The position numbers were made by a program, and so were the translations under genes. This document shows positions 62,601 through 64,000 of a stretch of DNA of 64,000 nt, in pieces (position 1 is the stretch's first letter; the number at the start of each line of letters is the position of its first letter). The notes below the pieces were generated by a model. That model worked only from the letters and a program-made list of their open reading frames with translations, did not search any database and had not been told where the DNA came from. The stretch is from Cyanoderma ruficeps (Eukaryota; Chordata; Aves; Passeriformes; Timaliidae): positions 1 through 64,000 of the forward strand of contig VZDJ01000056.1 in assembly GCA_008694505.1 (NCBI GenBank), read 5' to 3'.

Positions 62601-64000
62601 TTGGCAGTGCTGGGGGATTGGTTGGACTCAGTGGCCTGAGAGGGCTTCTCCAACCCAACAAATCTGTAACTCCTACACAGACTCAGAACATGAGCCAGTC
62701 ACTGCAGGGTTACGAGGGTGGTTTTTATCTACACACTTACTGAACTGCCAACACACAAAAATGTCAAGGATTGTGCTCCAGGCTTACAGCAAGAACCAGG
62801 AGAATTCTCCCTGGGACTGAGGCAGCAGCTGAGACACCTCTCCAGCACTACTTCACTTCCATACCCTGCATACACTGCCTCTCTCTGATGGGTGAGAAAT
62901 TAGGCATATTAAGCATACTACAAAAATGGACAATGTAATATTGTCAATTATTATTACTTACGCTTTTATTATATATACATATAGATGTAATTAAATAAAT
63001 CTTAATTAAAAGTTCCAAGTGGAATTAGAATCAGTTTCTTAATAAAAGTCTCCAATTTGAGGCATCTGCTACCTCCCAGACATGTCCAGAGCAATTACTG
63101 ATAATTTCATTGTTTAAAAAAACCAAAGAAACTAGTGGATTAATTTGCTTCATCTCCCTGCAATGTGCAACCACATATTACCAGTGAGGCCAGCAATCTG
63201 TTGAATATTCTAATTGTGTAATATTAGGAGAATGCAAAACAGTTGAAATTAACCTAGAAGTCCAATTGTTTTATTACCCTTAAAAAATAGACATTCATTA
63301 TCTGCCAAGCCAGAAAAAGTGAAAGGTTGCTTGCAGGTATTTTACAAAGAAGCAGAGAATGGAATAGCTAAAGAATGAAAATGAAATATTTAAAAATAAT
63401 TAGTATTACTAATATGATTTTGCATGGACAAAATTTTTAAACAGAGCTGTTGAAAAAATGTATACAACTAAATTACTTTTTGAAACAGTGGCCAGCACTG
63501 ACTGAAGCAGCATTTTATCAGAAACTGAAAATTTCTCCCTGCACAAACCTCAGCTTGTAGTACTGTTAAAAAAACCCAAGCTGACAAAAAGGGGAGGAGT
63601 TGCTGTTGCTAGGAAAAGGTCCTGATTTTACAGTCATTTCCCACAATCCAGGGGATGAGTTAATTTCAAGAATTACCTAATAAGAAGAAGCTCTGTCTCC
63701 TCTCTCCCTCTCCAGTTGTGTGGTTAGCCATGACCAAAGCAAAGCATTTCCTCTCCAGGCATTTTAGCAGCACAAACCTGGCAGGTCTTTTCTTCCCTGG
63801 CTCTCATTTTACACTTTCAGTTATTACTTCTAATCCCAAAGGCTGTAATTAGCACCAGTACACTAAATCCACTACCATATTTTAAAACAATAACATATTA
63901 TTCAGGATGTTTGACTATCTACTGTTATTCTTTATTTTTCATTTTTATATTCACACCTTCCTGTTCCTTCAAATCTTGCCAAACTATTAGCAAAGCAAGA
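59686..64000 (-). other. IQSEC1: IQSEC1 intron, continues past window edge
   Basis: No upstream exon was recognised up to 64000. It contains one CR1 relic. The remainder is unassigned AT-leaning DNA. Confidence 0.55.
62150..62670 (+). mobile_element. CR1-type LINE copy, internally deleted
   Basis: The plus strand matches a CR1 3' portion in order: 'aagggtgggaagg..ggggaactgcag', 'gcctgacctcagtg', 'ggacttcagcaaagcctttggcactg' (reverse-transcriptase region), 'ctcctggagaacctggctgctc'. It then jumps at about 62525-62565 to the extreme 3' end 'ggccttggcagtgctgggggattggttggactc' and 'cttctccaaccc'. The central part is missing, so this is a non-functional relic. It keeps one frame open for about 130 residues, which is coincidental. 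Confidence 0.85.

Overview
The window is vertebrate nuclear DNA and very probably avian. It holds two intron-rich protein genes, both on the minus strand. Three diverged pieces look like bird-type CR1 LINEs, and the introns are short to moderate. All identifications were made by reading translated exons against remembered protein families; no database search was run. The species cannot be named from the sequence.

Region 1 (about 1.1-14.5 kb) is a complete ACAD9 gene of 18 coding exons that join in frame into a 615-residue protein, against 621 in human. ACAD9 is a mitochondrial acyl-CoA dehydrogenase that also acts in respiratory complex I assembly. Its first exon lies in a CpG island that carries a tandem repeat of about 107 bp just upstream of the ATG. 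Intron 12 starts with GC instead of GT, directly after the codon for the catalytic glutamate.

Region 2 (14.5-20.2 kb) is intergenic with no gene I can support. It contains a small minisatellite and a one-base assembly gap.

Region 3 (20.2-64 kb, running off the right edge) is the 3' two-thirds or more of IQSEC1 (BRAG2), a guanine-nucleotide exchange factor for ARF GTPases. Thirteen consecutive coding exons are present: a coiled-coil part, the IQ motif, the Sec7 domain, the PH domain (including a 30-nt microexon), and the C-terminal tail. The first exon or exons lie beyond 64 kb. The 3' end shows two alternative C-termini. One is a long Pro/His-rich tail that runs into an assembly gap at 24377. 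The other is a short 12-residue ending at 22832-22870, reached through a splice acceptor inside what is 3'UTR for the long form. The 12.7-kb intron between 44.9 and 57.6 kb and the region above 59.7 kb hold only a CR1 relic each and unremarkable sequence.

The two genes are not functionally linked as far as I know; they are tandem neighbours about 6 kb apart. I found no mobile system, CRISPR, RNA gene or unknown protein family. The most interesting signals concern splicing: the GC donor, the alternative IQSEC1 terminus, the microexon, and a minisatellite abutting a splice acceptor with a branchpoint-like motif in every copy. Several intronic tandem repeats are also described.
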